Of a stretch of 64,000 nt of DNA, positions 8,629 to 17,567 are shown piece by piece. Each line of letters begins with the position of its first letter. The stretch's first letter is position 1. The stretch is from NCBI RefSeq assembly GCF_047228935.1, contig NZ_JBFEGG010000003.1, positions 62,001 through 126,000 of the forward strand, read 5' to 3'. The position numbers and the translations under genes are program-made. The notes beneath the pieces were generated by a model. The model made no database searches. It was not told the origin of the DNA and saw only the letters and a program-made list of their open reading frames with translations. The stretch comes from Ornithinibacillus sp047228935. GTDB lineage: Bacteria > Bacillota > Bacilli > Bacillales > Amphibacillaceae.

Positions 8629-8676
8629 TAAAAAAGTTTATAAAAATCCATTTATAAAAAAGATGGAAGTGATTGC

Positions 8677-10197
8677 ATGAAAATTGAGATGAAACATATA
8701 TACAAGTCCTTTGGAAGTAATGATGTACTAAAGGATGTATCTTTCTCTCTTGAGGGTGGAGATATTTGTGCTTTACTCGGAGAAAATGGTGCTGGAAAAT
8801 CCACATTAATGAATATTCTCGGTGGTGTAATTCCAATGGATTCTGGTTCAATTCTAGTTGACGGGGAAGTGGTGAACTTTGCCAATCCAGTAGATTCAAT
8901 GGAATCAGGTATTGCTTTTATTCATCAAGAATTAAACCTAATAAATGATTTGCCTATCTATGAAAATATGTTCCTCGGTCGGGAGCTTAAATCGAAAAGA
9001 GGAAGCCTAGACCTGAAGCAAATGTATGACCAAACTAATGAAATGTTTAAAAAAATGAATGTGGATTTGGATCCAGCAAAGATGGTCGGGGAGCTTGATG
9101 CTTCTTATAAGCAGATCGTTGAAATCTGCAGGGCAATGATGATGAATGCCTCTATCATTATCATGGATGAGCCAACGACATCTTTAACAGACTCAGAGAT
9201 TGAACGAGTTTTCGGGATGATGAGGACGCTTGTGGATCACAATGTTGGTATTATTTTTATTTCTCATAAATTAAATGAAGTATTGGAAATTTGTAATCAA
9301 TATGTTGTCTTGCGAGATGGAAAACTTGTATCAGAAGGAAATGTAGCTAATGTAACCAAAAAAGATTTGGCAAGTTTCATGGTAGGTTTTGATGTTAGGA
9401 CAGAATCTTTACGCAGGAACAAAGATAAAGAAGCTATTGGAAGAGAAGTTTTACGAGTAGATGGGTTAACAAATGCACAGCATTTTCGGGATATAAGCTT
9501 CTCGGTTCACGCTGGTGAAATAGTAGGGATTACAGGACTTTTAGGTGATGGTAGAAGTGAGCTCTTTCAGGCGATTTTTGGTGCAGATAAGTATCAATCT
9601 GGAAAAATTTACTTAAATGAAAAAGAAGTTGCGATAAATACGACATATCAGGCGATTAAAGAAGGAATCGCTTATTTACCCCGGAATCGGAAAGAGAATG
9701 CCATTATTAAGGATATGGATATTCTTGAAAATGCCTCTATTGCAACCTGGCCAATGTTTGCAAAACGAGGTGTTATAAATCGAGTAAAACATAAACAAGT
9801 ATTCGAGGGACATCGAGATGCGCTTAGAATTAAAATGGATCAATTAACCGATAGTATTACAAGTCTTTCCGGGGGCAATCAACAGAAGGTAGTATTATCC
9901 AAATGGTTAGCTGCAAGTCCTAAGGTGCTTATTTTAGATAACCCGACTCAAGGTGTGGATGTAGGGGCTAAGGAAGACATTTACGATATTATTCTAAAGT
10001 TAGCGGAAGAAGATATAGCTGTAATTGTTTTGTCTAGTGAAGCACAAGAAATTATCCGGGTATGTGACCGAGCACTCGTTATGTATCATGGAGTAATTCA
10101 AGGGGAACTCACCGAGGAAGAAATGAGTGAACATTCGATAATGCGGCTAGCTACAGGTGGAAGGCTGGATGAAGAAAAGGGGGTATATCAGAAATGA
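8677..10197 (+). CDS. sugar ABC transporter ATP-binding protein (RbsA/MglA type, two ABC domains)
   Basis: A 506-aa fused double ATPase. The first domain has Walker A GENGAGKST and Walker B IIIMDEPT. The second has a degenerate Walker A (GLLGDGRSE), an intact signature LSGGNQQK and Walker B VLILDNPTQGVD. That asymmetry is normal for the ribose/galactose class. The SD GGAAGTG lies just before the ATG. It couples ATP hydrolysis to the permease encoded next, which overlaps its stop codon by 4 nt, so the two are coupled in translation. Confidence 0.93.
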   Translation: MKIEMKHIYKSFGSNDVLKDVSFSLEGGDICALLGENGAGKSTLMNILGGVIPMDSGSILVDGEVVNFANPVDSMESGIAFIHQELNLINDLPIYENMFLGRELKSKRGSLDLKQMYDQTNEMFKKMNVDLDPAKMVGELDASYKQIVEICRAMMMNASIIIMDEPTTSLTDSEIERVFGMMRTLVDHNVGIIFISHKLNEVLEICNQYVVLRDGKLVSEGNVANVTKKDLASFMVGFDVRTESLRRNKDKEAIGREVLRVDGLTNAQHFRDISFSVHAGEIVGITGLLGDGRSELFQAIFGADKYQSGKIYLNEKEVAINTTYQAIKEGIAYLPRNRKENAIIKDMDILENASIATWPMFAKRGVINRVKHKQVFEGHRDALRIKMDQLTDSITSLSGGNQQKVVLSKWLAASPKVLILDNPTQGVDVGAKEDIYDIILKLAEEDIAVIVLSSEAQEIIRVCDRALVMYHGVIQGELTEEEMSEHSIMRLATGGRLDEEKGVYQK

Positions 10198-11267
10198 AAC
10201 CAGAAATGGAGCCTAAGGTAGTAAATTCAAGTGAGATAGTAGAAAAAAAGACATTCATTGGATGGTTTAAACGGAAATGGAAAAACGATCCGTTATTTAG
10301 TATTCTTATTGCCCTTATCATTATGGTTATCTTACAAACGTTAACACTTGGGTTTGACTATGGTTCTTTCGGTGAATGGTTCCAAGCTTGGACAAATAAC
10401 TGGATCAATATTTTGCGAAATAATGCAGGGATAGGGATTGTTGCGTTAGGAATGACTTTTGTCATTATGACCGGGGGTATTGATTTATCCGTTGGTTCTA
10501 CTTTAGTTATTACAGGTGCATTCACTATGTATCTTCTTGATACCGGTGCACAAGGGATTCTAGGGAGTGTAGGTGTAACCGGAGTTCCTGCAATTATTCT
10601 TACTGTGTTATTAGTAATGGCCTTTGGTTATTTGTTAGGTTCCCTTATAGGGGTAACCATTACAAAGGGAATGGTGCCACCGTTTATTGCAACCCTAGGT
10701 GCTATGATGATTTTCCGGAGTGTCACACAGCATTTTGCCCAGGGCTATAACACAACTGTTCCAACGGAGTTTTTACAGATTTCTAGCTTTAAAATCGGTA
10801 ACTATATGATTATGCCAATTATCTACTGGATTATTATAGCGGCAATTCTTTACTATGTTTCAAAGCGTACGATATTCGGAAGACAGATTATTGCAGTTGG
10901 GTCAAATGAACGAGCAGCGAAGCTTTCTGGGGTCAATGTGAATAAAGTAAAGCTTCGGGTATATGGTTTAATGGGGCTATTAGTTTCGATTGCGGCTATT
11001 ATTCAAGTGTCTCGTATTGGCTCGATGGACTTCTCTAATGCGGGGCGAGGAATGGAAATGGATGCGATTGCTGCTGCGGTAGTTGGTGGAACAAATATGC
11101 TTGGTGGTCGTGGATTCATTCTTGGTACAGTTTACGGGATGTTAATTATTGCTGTGATGAATAATTTACTAAACTTATTCGGAGTACCGCCTTTCCTTAG
11201 AGAGGCATTTAAAGGTGTTATCGTAATAGTTGCTGTGTTATTGCAACGAAAGCAAAAGACTGCTTAA
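10194..11267 (+). CDS. sugar ABC transporter permease (RbsC type)
   Basis: A 357-aa inner-membrane permease of the BPD_transp_2 family with a 35-residue charged cytoplasmic N-terminus and roughly eight to ten hydrophobic segments. Family marks are GMTFVIMTGGIDLSVGS near residue 80-100 and AAVVGGTNMLGGRG near 290, the region that contacts the ATPase. The ATGA overlap with the ATPase gene shows coupling. Only one permease gene is present, consistent with a homodimeric channel. A hairpin at 11278-11303 separates it from the next gene. Confidence 0.92.
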   Translation: MKPEMEPKVVNSSEIVEKKTFIGWFKRKWKNDPLFSILIALIIMVILQTLTLGFDYGSFGEWFQAWTNNWINILRNNAGIGIVALGMTFVIMTGGIDLSVGSTLVITGAFTMYLLDTGAQGILGSVGVTGVPAIILTVLLVMAFGYLLGSLIGVTITKGMVPPFIATLGAMMIFRSVTQHFAQGYNTTVPTEFLQISSFKIGNYMIMPIIYWIIIAAILYYVSKRTIFGRQIIAVGSNERAAKLSGVNVNKVKLRVYGLMGLLVSIAAIIQVSRIGSMDFSNAGRGMEMDAIAAAVVGGTNMLGGRGFILGTVYGMLIIAVMNNLLNLFGVPPFLREAFKGVIVIVAVLLQRKQKTA

Positions 11268-11277
11268 GTAAGATTTG

Positions 11278-11303
11278 GGACAGGATAATTTCCTGTTCTT
11301 TTT
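11278..11303 (+). terminator. stem-loop with T-run after the permease gene
   Basis: GGACAGGA (11278-11285) pairs with TCCTGTTC (11291-11298, G-U at one position), followed by TTTTT. The next gene starts 35 nt later on the same strand, so read-through or a separate promoter is needed for it. Confidence 0.65.
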
Positions 11304-11337
11304 CATTTAGATAATTAATTGTAGTGGAGGTAGTGTA

Positions 11338-12012
11338 ATGGGTAATGTTATTCTTGTAGATTTGAACAGGGTTAACGTAGAAACTAGTGATTTTAAACTA
11401 GTTGATTCCGTTGATAGAGTTGGCGCTGAAACAGTACTAATGGATTTGAATTCCTGTACTTTAAGTGAACTGGTTGACCATCGCGTTTATGCTCCAGCTA
11501 GCAAACTTGAATTGGAATTGGTTGGGGACATATATGTTTATCATGAGCTTGCTGTGCTGCCGTTTTTTCAAGAAATAAGAGGTCAAATTGAAGAGGATGG
11601 CGGGTCGAAAGGTGTGTTTCGATTTAGGCGAGTGTTTGAAAATGTGGAAGCTAGTGCAGTAATTTCTAGTGATCTATGTGTACTCGAATCTATTTTTGAT
11701 ATACCGGAAAATATGGTAATAAAGCGGAGTCGTGAAGGGGTGGAACCGTCCCATATTATTTTAATGATCCACTATAAAGGTGTGATTGCCCATGTTGAAT
11801 ATACGTATCTCAGGAAAGAACTTGTCGAGATAGAGTGGAGTGGTGTAGGGAAGTTGATTGAATTTCATAGTGATGATCTAACACCAATGAAGCCTAAGTT
11901 AATGCCACTTCAATATCGTGTAGATTCTATTATAAAAAATGCTAAGGAGATAGATTCCGTTATAGACACATTTATGAAATATCAAAGGCTGATAGGAGGC
12001 GAGGGGAAATGA
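11338..12012 (+). CDS. unrecognised 224-aa protein of the sugar cluster
   Basis: I do not recognise this family. It has a good SD (TGGAGGTAGTG before ATG), no signal peptide and no membrane segment, so it should be cytoplasmic. The N-terminal half is acidic and beta-rich. Residues about 130-190 (IILMIHYKGVIAHVEYTYLRK) recall the sheet of a Gfo/Idh C-terminal domain, but there is no Rossmann part and no CEKP motif. Its last 4 nt overlap the start of the third dehydrogenase, so the two are probably made together. A partner or accessory subunit for that enzyme is a guess. Confidence 0.7.
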   Translation: MGNVILVDLNRVNVETSDFKLVDSVDRVGAETVLMDLNSCTLSELVDHRVYAPASKLELELVGDIYVYHELAVLPFFQEIRGQIEEDGGSKGVFRFRRVFENVEASAVISSDLCVLESIFDIPENMVIKRSREGVEPSHIILMIHYKGVIAHVEYTYLRKELVEIEWSGVGKLIEFHSDDLTPMKPKLMPLQYRVDSIIKNAKEIDSVIDTFMKYQRLIGGEGK

Positions 12013-12971
12013 GAATTGGAATCATGAGTTTTGCTCATATGCACGCCTACAGTTATGCCGATTGCATTGGTAAACTTACGAATGTAGATTTCGTTGGGAT
12101 ATTTGATGATAACGTCATTCGCGGGAAGGAAGCGGCAGATCACTATAATACAAAATATTACGTTGATCAGAATGATTTTCTATCGCTGGATATGGATGCA
12201 GTCATTATTTGCAGTGAAAACAACCGTCATAAAGAGATGGTGCTAAGTGCTGCAAATGCTGGTAAACATATTTTATGTGAAAAGCCTATTGCTACTAATC
12301 TTGCTGATGCGAAAGAGATGATAACGGCATGTGAAGATAACGGCGTCATTTTGCAAATTGCTTTTCCTGTGAGGTTTAGTGAGCCAATTATGCGTTTGAA
12401 AACGTTAATCGATCGTGGAGAGTTAGGGGAGATTGTCGCGTTTCGCACCACAAATCGGGGCCAGAATCCAGGAGGTTGGTTTGTTGATGCAAACATAAGT
12501 GGTGGGGGAGCGGTGTTAGACCATACGGTCCATATGGTCGATATTATGCGCTGGTTCTTAGGGAAAGAAGTTGTAGAGGTTAATGCACTAATAGATACGT
12601 TTTTTGGTGCTGGTGAAATTGATGATGCTTGTTTGCTAACTTTGGAATTTGAAAATGGTGTGATTGCCTCCCATGATGCCAGCTGGTCGAGACCTCATGT
12701 ATATCCAATTTGGGGTGATGCAACTATTGAAGTTATCGGGACAAAACAATCAGCTAGTGCGAGTGCCTTTGGAGAATACTTCCGTATGTATAGGAGTGTT
12801 GATAAACCATTAACACATGTTTTGTATGGAACGGATATGGACTTATCCTTAATAAAGGATTTTGTGAACTGTATAGAAAGTGGTAAAGAGCCATCGATAT
12901 CTGGCTATGACGGCTTGAAAGCGTTGGAGGTTGCGCTTTTGGCTTATGAATCTAGTAGAAGTGGGGCGTGA
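12009..12971 (+). CDS. Gfo/Idh/MocA family oxidoreductase, variant nucleotide loop
   Basis: A 320-aa dehydrogenase-like protein, third of the cluster. CEKPIATN and GGGAVLDHTVHMVDIMRWFL are present, so the catalytic lysine and Asp/His region are kept. The N-terminal loop reads GIMSFAHMHAYSYADC in place of the usual GxGxxG. This His-rich variant occurs in some family branches and may change cofactor or metal handling. Its start overlaps the preceding gene by 4 nt (ATGA), and its SD (GGAGGCGAGGGG) lies in that gene. It is the last gene of the cluster. Confidence 0.85.
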   Translation: MRIGIMSFAHMHAYSYADCIGKLTNVDFVGIFDDNVIRGKEAADHYNTKYYVDQNDFLSLDMDAVIICSENNRHKEMVLSAANAGKHILCEKPIATNLADAKEMITACEDNGVILQIAFPVRFSEPIMRLKTLIDRGELGEIVAFRTTNRGQNPGGWFVDANISGGGAVLDHTVHMVDIMRWFLGKEVVEVNALIDTFFGAGEIDDACLLTLEFENGVIASHDASWSRPHVYPIWGDATIEVIGTKQSASASAFGEYFRMYRSVDKPLTHVLYGTDMDLSLIKDFVNCIESGKEPSISGYDGLKALEVALLAYESSRSGA

Positions 12972-12991
12972 GTTAGGCTATAAGTAATAGG

Positions 12992-13192
12992 TTCTATTGG
13001 GCAAGGTTACAACTCGAGAAGTATAAAGTGTCTAATAGAAACGTTATATTAGACAAAAGAAAAAAATAAGTTTTAGAGTTGTCTAATAAAAGCCTTCAAT
13101 CAGACAATATTAAAAAAAGAGTGTGAATTTGTCCAATAGAGGGATTCACTTGCACTAAAAACATAGATTATCATAGGATTTGTCCAATAAAA
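12992..13192. repeat. degenerate intergenic repeats, TTGTCYAATARA motif
   Basis: The short motif TTGTCTAATAGA / TTGTCCAATAGA recurs in both orientations: near 12992-13004 (reverse), 13029, 13046-13055 (reverse), 13081, 13101 (partial), 13130 and 13182. The same motif fills 18711-18950. Spacing is 20-50 nt. There is no gene here. Confidence 0.6.
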
Positions 13193-13193
13193 T

Positions 13194-13227
13194 AGTCAGT
13201 TCCAACTCAAAAAAAGTGGAACTGACT
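13194..13227. terminator. bidirectional terminator between the sugar cluster and the amidohydrolase
   Basis: AGTCAGTTCCA (13194-13204) pairs perfectly with TGGAACTGACT (13217-13227) between convergent genes. On the minus strand it is followed by ATTTTATT. Confidence 0.85.
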
Positions 13228-13241
13228 ATAATAAATACCAT

Positions 13242-14417
13242 TTACGTATTTAAATAGCTCCAAGCATACTGAGCATACAACTCTGCCCCAATTACTAGAG
13301 CATCTTCATCGATATTGAATTTGCCATGGTGATGAGCCCACTCGGTATCTTTTTCAGGGTTCCCGCTACCAACTAGTGCAAAGCAACCAGGAGCTTTTTC
13401 GAAATAATCACTGAAGTCCTCACCACCCATGGTTGGCTTTTCATGATATACGGCATTTGTACCAAATGCCTCTGTTATAACATTTTGAGCTAACAGAGCA
13501 CTATCTTCATCGTTAATAACCGCTTGTGTTCCTCGAGTATATTCTAATTTGGCAGTTGCTCCATAGAGAGCAGCGACTTGGTTTGCATAATGTTTAAGTT
13601 GTGCTTCAATATGGTCACGTACCTTTGGATCAAAACAACGGACTGTTCCTTCGATTTCTGCGTTTTCAGCAATAACATTGAAACGTGTACCAACAATCAT
13701 CTTTCCAATCGTTAACACTGCCGGCTGTTGTGTGTCAATCGTTCTAGATACAATGCTTTGGGCATTCATCACAAACGAAGAAGCGACAACAGCGGTATCC
13801 ACACAATCATGAGGAAGTGCACCATGACCACCTTTTCCTTTGAATGTTACGTTAAATAAATCAGCCGAAGCAAAGGATGGACCTGGTGTACACGACACTT
13901 TACCAGTTGGCATTTGGGACCAAATATGAATCCCAAAGACGTTGTCAACATCATCAACTGCTCCTTGCTTGACGAATGCTTTTGCTCCCTCTGCAACTTC
14001 TTCTGCAGGCTGGAAAAGTAATCTTACTTTACCAGGTAAAATTGCTTTATTTTCATTTAAAACTTTTGCAGCAATAAGCAACATTGCGGTATGGGCATCA
14101 TGACCACAAGCATGCATTTTCCCAGGGAATTTAGATGCATAAGGTAAATCTTCATTCAGTTCTTCAACGGAAAGTGCATCCATGTCGCCCCGTAATGCAA
14201 CAGTCTTACCAGGCTTAGCACCCTCTATTGTTGCTATGACGCCAGTTGGTTCCGCTCTTTGGTAGGAAATCCCTAATTGGTCTAAGTAATCACAAACAAA
14301 ATTGGTAGTTTGGAATTCTTCCCAAGAAAGTTCAGGTTCATTATGAAGCTTTCTGCGCAGGGCCGTCAGTTCATCACTGTATTTTTGTACGGCTGTTTTT
14401 AATACTTGGTTAATCAT
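13242..14417 (-). CDS. M20D-family amidohydrolase (N-acyl-L-amino-acid hydrolase type)
   Basis: A 391-aa zinc-dependent amidohydrolase of the M20D branch, which removes acyl groups from N-acyl amino acids or related amides. Metal-site motifs are MHACGHDAHTAMLL, QPAEEVAEGAKAF, a His in GIHIWSQ and TMGGEDFSDYF near the C-terminus. Length matches the family. Its ATG overlaps the stop of the upstream M20 hydrolase by 4 nt, so the two are coupled. The operon (transporter, carbamoylase-type hydrolase, this enzyme) suggests stepwise breakdown of an imported N-acylated or N-carbamoylated compound. That is inference. Confidence 0.88.
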   Translation of the reverse strand: MINQVLKTAVQKYSDELTALRRKLHNEPELSWEEFQTTNFVCDYLDQLGISYQRAEPTGVIATIEGAKPGKTVALRGDMDALSVEELNEDLPYASKFPGKMHACGHDAHTAMLLIAAKVLNENKAILPGKVRLLFQPAEEVAEGAKAFVKQGAVDDVDNVFGIHIWSQMPTGKVSCTPGPSFASADLFNVTFKGKGGHGALPHDCVDTAVVASSFVMNAQSIVSRTIDTQQPAVLTIGKMIVGTRFNVIAENAEIEGTVRCFDPKVRDHIEAQLKHYANQVAALYGATAKLEYTRGTQAVINDEDSALLAQNVITEAFGTNAVYHEKPTMGGEDFSDYFEKAPGCFALVGSGNPEKDTEWAHHHGKFNIDEDALVIGAELYAQYAWSYLNT

Positions 14418-15649
14418 TTCTTCTCTACCTCCGTTAATTTCTTCGCTGTTTGAAATAGGATGTCAACGGCCTTTGCTATATCACGTGAGTCAGACCACTC
14501 TTCAGGGCAGTGACTGAGTCCGTCTTTACTTGGGATAAATATCATCCCTACATCGGTTACATCCGCTAACACCATCGCATCATGCCCAGCACCACTATTA
14601 ATAGGAAAATAGTCTATATCTAATTCATTACTAGTTTGCTTTAATAGCGAAACGATTTCTTGGTTCATCTTTTTTGGCTTCATATATAATTGCTGGATAG
14701 CACTTATGTGAATCCCATCTTTACTATAAGACGCTATTAATCTATTTAATTTTTTTATCACATTTTGGATATGTTCTTCTTTTCCTGAACGAATATCAAC
14801 GGTGAAAACAGTCTTTTTCGGAATGACATTTGCACCATTTGGAAAAACATGAAGTTTACCAGTCGTGACGACAGTACCTTCTCCTTCCTCGGTTGCAAGA
14901 GAAGGGAAACGCGCAATCATGTTGGCAGCAGTTACTAACGCATCTGAACGTCGATCCATTGGTGTTGTACCTGCATGTCCTGCCTGGCCTTCTACTGTTA
15001 TTTCAAATTGTGTTAACCCAACGATAGTCTCTACTACACCAATTGGAATGTTTTTATCCTCTAAGATTGGCCCTTGCTCAATATGGAGTTCAAGGAATGC
15101 TTTCATCGTTTTAGGATCTCTTTTTATCGGAAGTGTTGGATCTAGCCCTATTTTCGTCATCGCTTCCACGGTAGAAATACCGTCATGATCGGTCAGATTT
15201 TTAAACTCATCTTCACTAAGTAAACCAGTAATTCCTCTTGATCCCATCAATCCTCCGCCAAATCTAGAGCCTTCTTCTTCAACAAGGGCAATAACTTCTA
15301 GCGGATATTTCGGTTTTAGATTATTCTCTGCAAACAACGCGGCTACTTCTAAGCCAGCTACGACCCCTGCAGGTCCATCATAGGAACCACCATTTGGAAC
15401 AGAATCAAAATGAGATCCGATTAAGACACTTGGGGCGTCTGGGAGAGTTCCATCTAGTTTTCCAAAAATATTCCCGAGACCATCTTCCTGAACGTTTAAA
15501 CCGTATTCCTTCATTTTTTCTTTTAAATATTCTCTTGCCTTTTTGTCTTCATTGCTATAAGTTAGCCTAGTTGTGCCTTGTCCAGGCGTAGCAGTAAACT
15601 TACTTAATGTTTCAATATGTTCTTCAATACGTGCTTGAAGGTTATTCAA
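14414..15649 (-). CDS. M20-family hydrolase, N-carbamoyl-L-amino-acid hydrolase / allantoate amidohydrolase type
   Basis: A 411-aa enzyme of the hydantoinase/carbamoylase branch of M20 peptidases. It shows GSHFDSVPNGGSYDGPAGV (metal ligands His, Asp), LVEEEGSRFGGGLMGSRG (Glu pair), ELHIEQGPILED, AGHAGTTPMDRRSDAL in the lid domain and SGAGHDAM at the C-terminus. Members release ammonia and CO2 from N-carbamoyl amino acids, or act on allantoate and related ureido acids. It sits between the transporter gene and the M20D amidohydrolase on the minus strand. Substrate specificity cannot be read from the sequence. Confidence 0.9.
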   Translation of the reverse strand: MNNLQARIEEHIETLSKFTATPGQGTTRLTYSNEDKKAREYLKEKMKEYGLNVQEDGLGNIFGKLDGTLPDAPSVLIGSHFDSVPNGGSYDGPAGVVAGLEVAALFAENNLKPKYPLEVIALVEEEGSRFGGGLMGSRGITGLLSEDEFKNLTDHDGISTVEAMTKIGLDPTLPIKRDPKTMKAFLELHIEQGPILEDKNIPIGVVETIVGLTQFEITVEGQAGHAGTTPMDRRSDALVTAANMIARFPSLATEEGEGTVVTTGKLHVFPNGANVIPKKTVFTVDIRSGKEEHIQNVIKKLNRLIASYSKDGIHISAIQQLYMKPKKMNQEIVSLLKQTSNELDIDYFPINSGAGHDAMVLADVTDVGMIFIPSKDGLSHCPEEWSDSRDIAKAVDILFQTAKKLTEVEKK

Positions 15650-15667
15650 ATTAATCTCCTCCGATTC

Positions 15668-16855
15668 TTACAAGAAACTTACGAATATGCCTGCTAGAAT
15701 AACCGAAACAATAGTTACGGTAATAAATCCTCCAACGAGCATTGGGGGTAGCATGTGGCTTGTGAGTACTTCTTTTTCTTTTTCATCATTTGTTAGTGAA
15801 TTGATTACTTCATTTGTAATGATATAATCTGCTGGAAATCCATATAGTGCGGTTAAGGAAACAGCAAATGCCATCTCTTTACTAACCTTTAAGAATTTGC
15901 CTGCAATAAAGGAGAAAATGTACATCCCGAAGACACCAATCACGATTGCACCAACTAGAGGTAGGATAATTTCCAGCATCATGCTAGGTGTCGCTTGTTT
16001 TAATCCATCAAATATAAATAACATCAGACCCATAATCGCAAATCCGAATCCATTAGCTTTTTGTAATACTTGCTTTTCTAAAAATCCGATACTTTTTGCG
16101 ATAATCCCGAATAATAAGCAAAGTACAAATGGACTGATGGAAACGATAGGAGCTACTAATGTTGAAACTAGATATGCTAGAAAGGCTACTAATGAAAGTC
16201 TGAAAAACTTAAAAAATTCCGTGTTATATTTCTCAGGTAAGTTTTTAAAAAGTTTCAGTTTAGGTTCTGTTGTAACCGCTAATTCTTCTGCTGCTTCTAC
16301 TTGTTCTAAATCGCCACTCCGATATTTTTTTAGTAATCGATTACCTTCTTTTTTCAACATAATAGATGTAATCGGGTATCCGGCAAAACCTTGCATCACG
16401 TAGATAACGATAGCAAAAACGGCTAAAGAAGTAAGTCCAGCTGCATTTGCACCATCTGACATAATCAGTGCCGATACAACGCCCCCGACTAAAGGCGGGA
16501 TAGCAACAATCATCGTTTTAAGTCCAAAGATTAGAGAACCAATTCCGAGTAAAAATACGATAATTCCGACAATTCCGGATAAAGCGATTAAAATAGTTTT
16601 CCATTGGGCTTTTAGTTCCTTTAAGGAAAGTAGTGTACCCATGTTCGTAATTAATAAATACATTAGCATCGTGGCCACTACTGATGGAATACCAGCGGTG
16701 GAGACAATTTCTTTTGGGAAAAATGTCCAGTAACCAATAAGGAACAGAACAGCACTAATGAACATAGATGGCACCCAAGCCTTCGTTCGAATAGCAACCC
16801 AATCCCCGATTAATAGGATTAAAACAACAATAACTAATGCTAGCATTTGGGACAT
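15668..16855 (-). CDS. multi-pass membrane transporter, GltS-like (substrate unknown)
   Basis: A 395-aa protein with about ten to twelve hydrophobic segments in two halves separated by a charged cytoplasmic loop near residues 170-215 (KYRSGDLEQVEAAEELAV). Glycine-rich re-entrant-like stretches (PPLVGGVVSALIMSDGANAAGL in the first half and SLTALYGFPADYI in the second) recall the GltS/CitS type of sodium-coupled carboxylate carriers, but the match is by pattern only. SD AGAAGGTG lies 6 nt before the ATG. As first gene of an operon with two M20 hydrolases, it probably imports their substrate. Confidence 0.75.
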   Translation of the reverse strand: MSQMLALVIVVLILLIGDWVAIRTKAWVPSMFISAVLFLIGYWTFFPKEIVSTAGIPSVVATMLMYLLITNMGTLLSLKELKAQWKTILIALSGIVGIIVFLLGIGSLIFGLKTMIVAIPPLVGGVVSALIMSDGANAAGLTSLAVFAIVIYVMQGFAGYPITSIMLKKEGNRLLKKYRSGDLEQVEAAEELAVTTEPKLKLFKNLPEKYNTEFFKFFRLSLVAFLAYLVSTLVAPIVSISPFVLCLLFGIIAKSIGFLEKQVLQKANGFGFAIMGLMLFIFDGLKQATPSMMLEIILPLVGAIVIGVFGMYIFSFIAGKFLKVSKEMAFAVSLTALYGFPADYIITNEVINSLTNDEKEKEVLTSHMLPPMLVGGFITVTIVSVILAGIFVSFL

Positions 16856-17018
16856 ACATACACCTTCTTCTCATTATTTTTCATAATTATTTCGAAACAC
16901 GAAAAATTATGTTGCTTTTAATAGTAATACTATTTAATTAATATGACAATTCATTTTTTGAATGTAAGGGCTTTTATATAAAAGTTTAATAATTCAGATA
17001 TTTATCGATAAATGAAAA

Positions 17019-17065
17019 GGACTGTTCTCTGCTGTAAGATTGTGGTTATACAGAGAAGTCAGTCC
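17019..17065. terminator. terminator of the 63-aa gene
   Basis: GGACTG, CTCTG and GTA (17019-17036) pair with TAC, AGAG and CAGTCC (17049-17065). On the minus strand it is followed by CCTTTTCATTT. It ends the small minus-strand gene and separates it from the transporter promoter. Confidence 0.7.
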
Positions 17066-17089
17066 CTATTATGTTAGGATTCTCTAGCC

Positions 17090-17281
17090 TCAAAACTGTC
17101 TTTTTTTTCTATCTAATTCAAGAATTACCGACACCATCTGCCCGTGCTGTACTGGAGTTTCACTGATAATCTGTGCACCTCCACGTTCTGCATAATTTTT
17201 AATTTCTTCTAACTCCTCCTCACTATACACCGTTCTCCTGATTCTGATTACGGTTGGTCTTTTGATTTGTAAGCTTTTCAC
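17090..17281 (-). CDS. small 63-aa basic protein, unknown
   Basis: A short gene with a GTG start and a strong SD (GGAGGGG, 11 nt upstream), closed by its own terminator, so it looks real. The protein is highly charged with an N-terminal run of basic and hydrophobic strands (KRPTVIRIRRTVYSEEELEEIKNYAERGG) and the sequence VSVILELDRK near the end. It has no Cys, no signal peptide and no membrane segment. I do not recognise the family. It stands alone between divergent neighbours. Confidence 0.6.
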   Translation of the reverse strand: MKSLQIKRPTVIRIRRTVYSEEELEEIKNYAERGGAQIISETPVQHGQMVSVILELDRKKRQF

Positions 17282-17567
17282 GTGCGAAATTTCCCCTCCG
17301 TAAGAATTTATTGAGCTTATAGCTCTGTAGGCTTCACGGTTATTTCTATGTGTTTTTTTATTAAAAATCTTATGACTTACAATGTAAAATATCGTTTCTG
17401 CCTTCTTGAGTATTAATCAGTGTATGTGTGATCGGCTCATTTCATGAAAGAGAATTTTCATGTCCAAGCTAATATTTATGAGGTTCTATTTAGTGATAGG
17501 AAATTCGTATTAATGATAGAATGTAGAATAACAGAGGAGGGACCTCGAAATAGAAAGGGTGTAGCAG

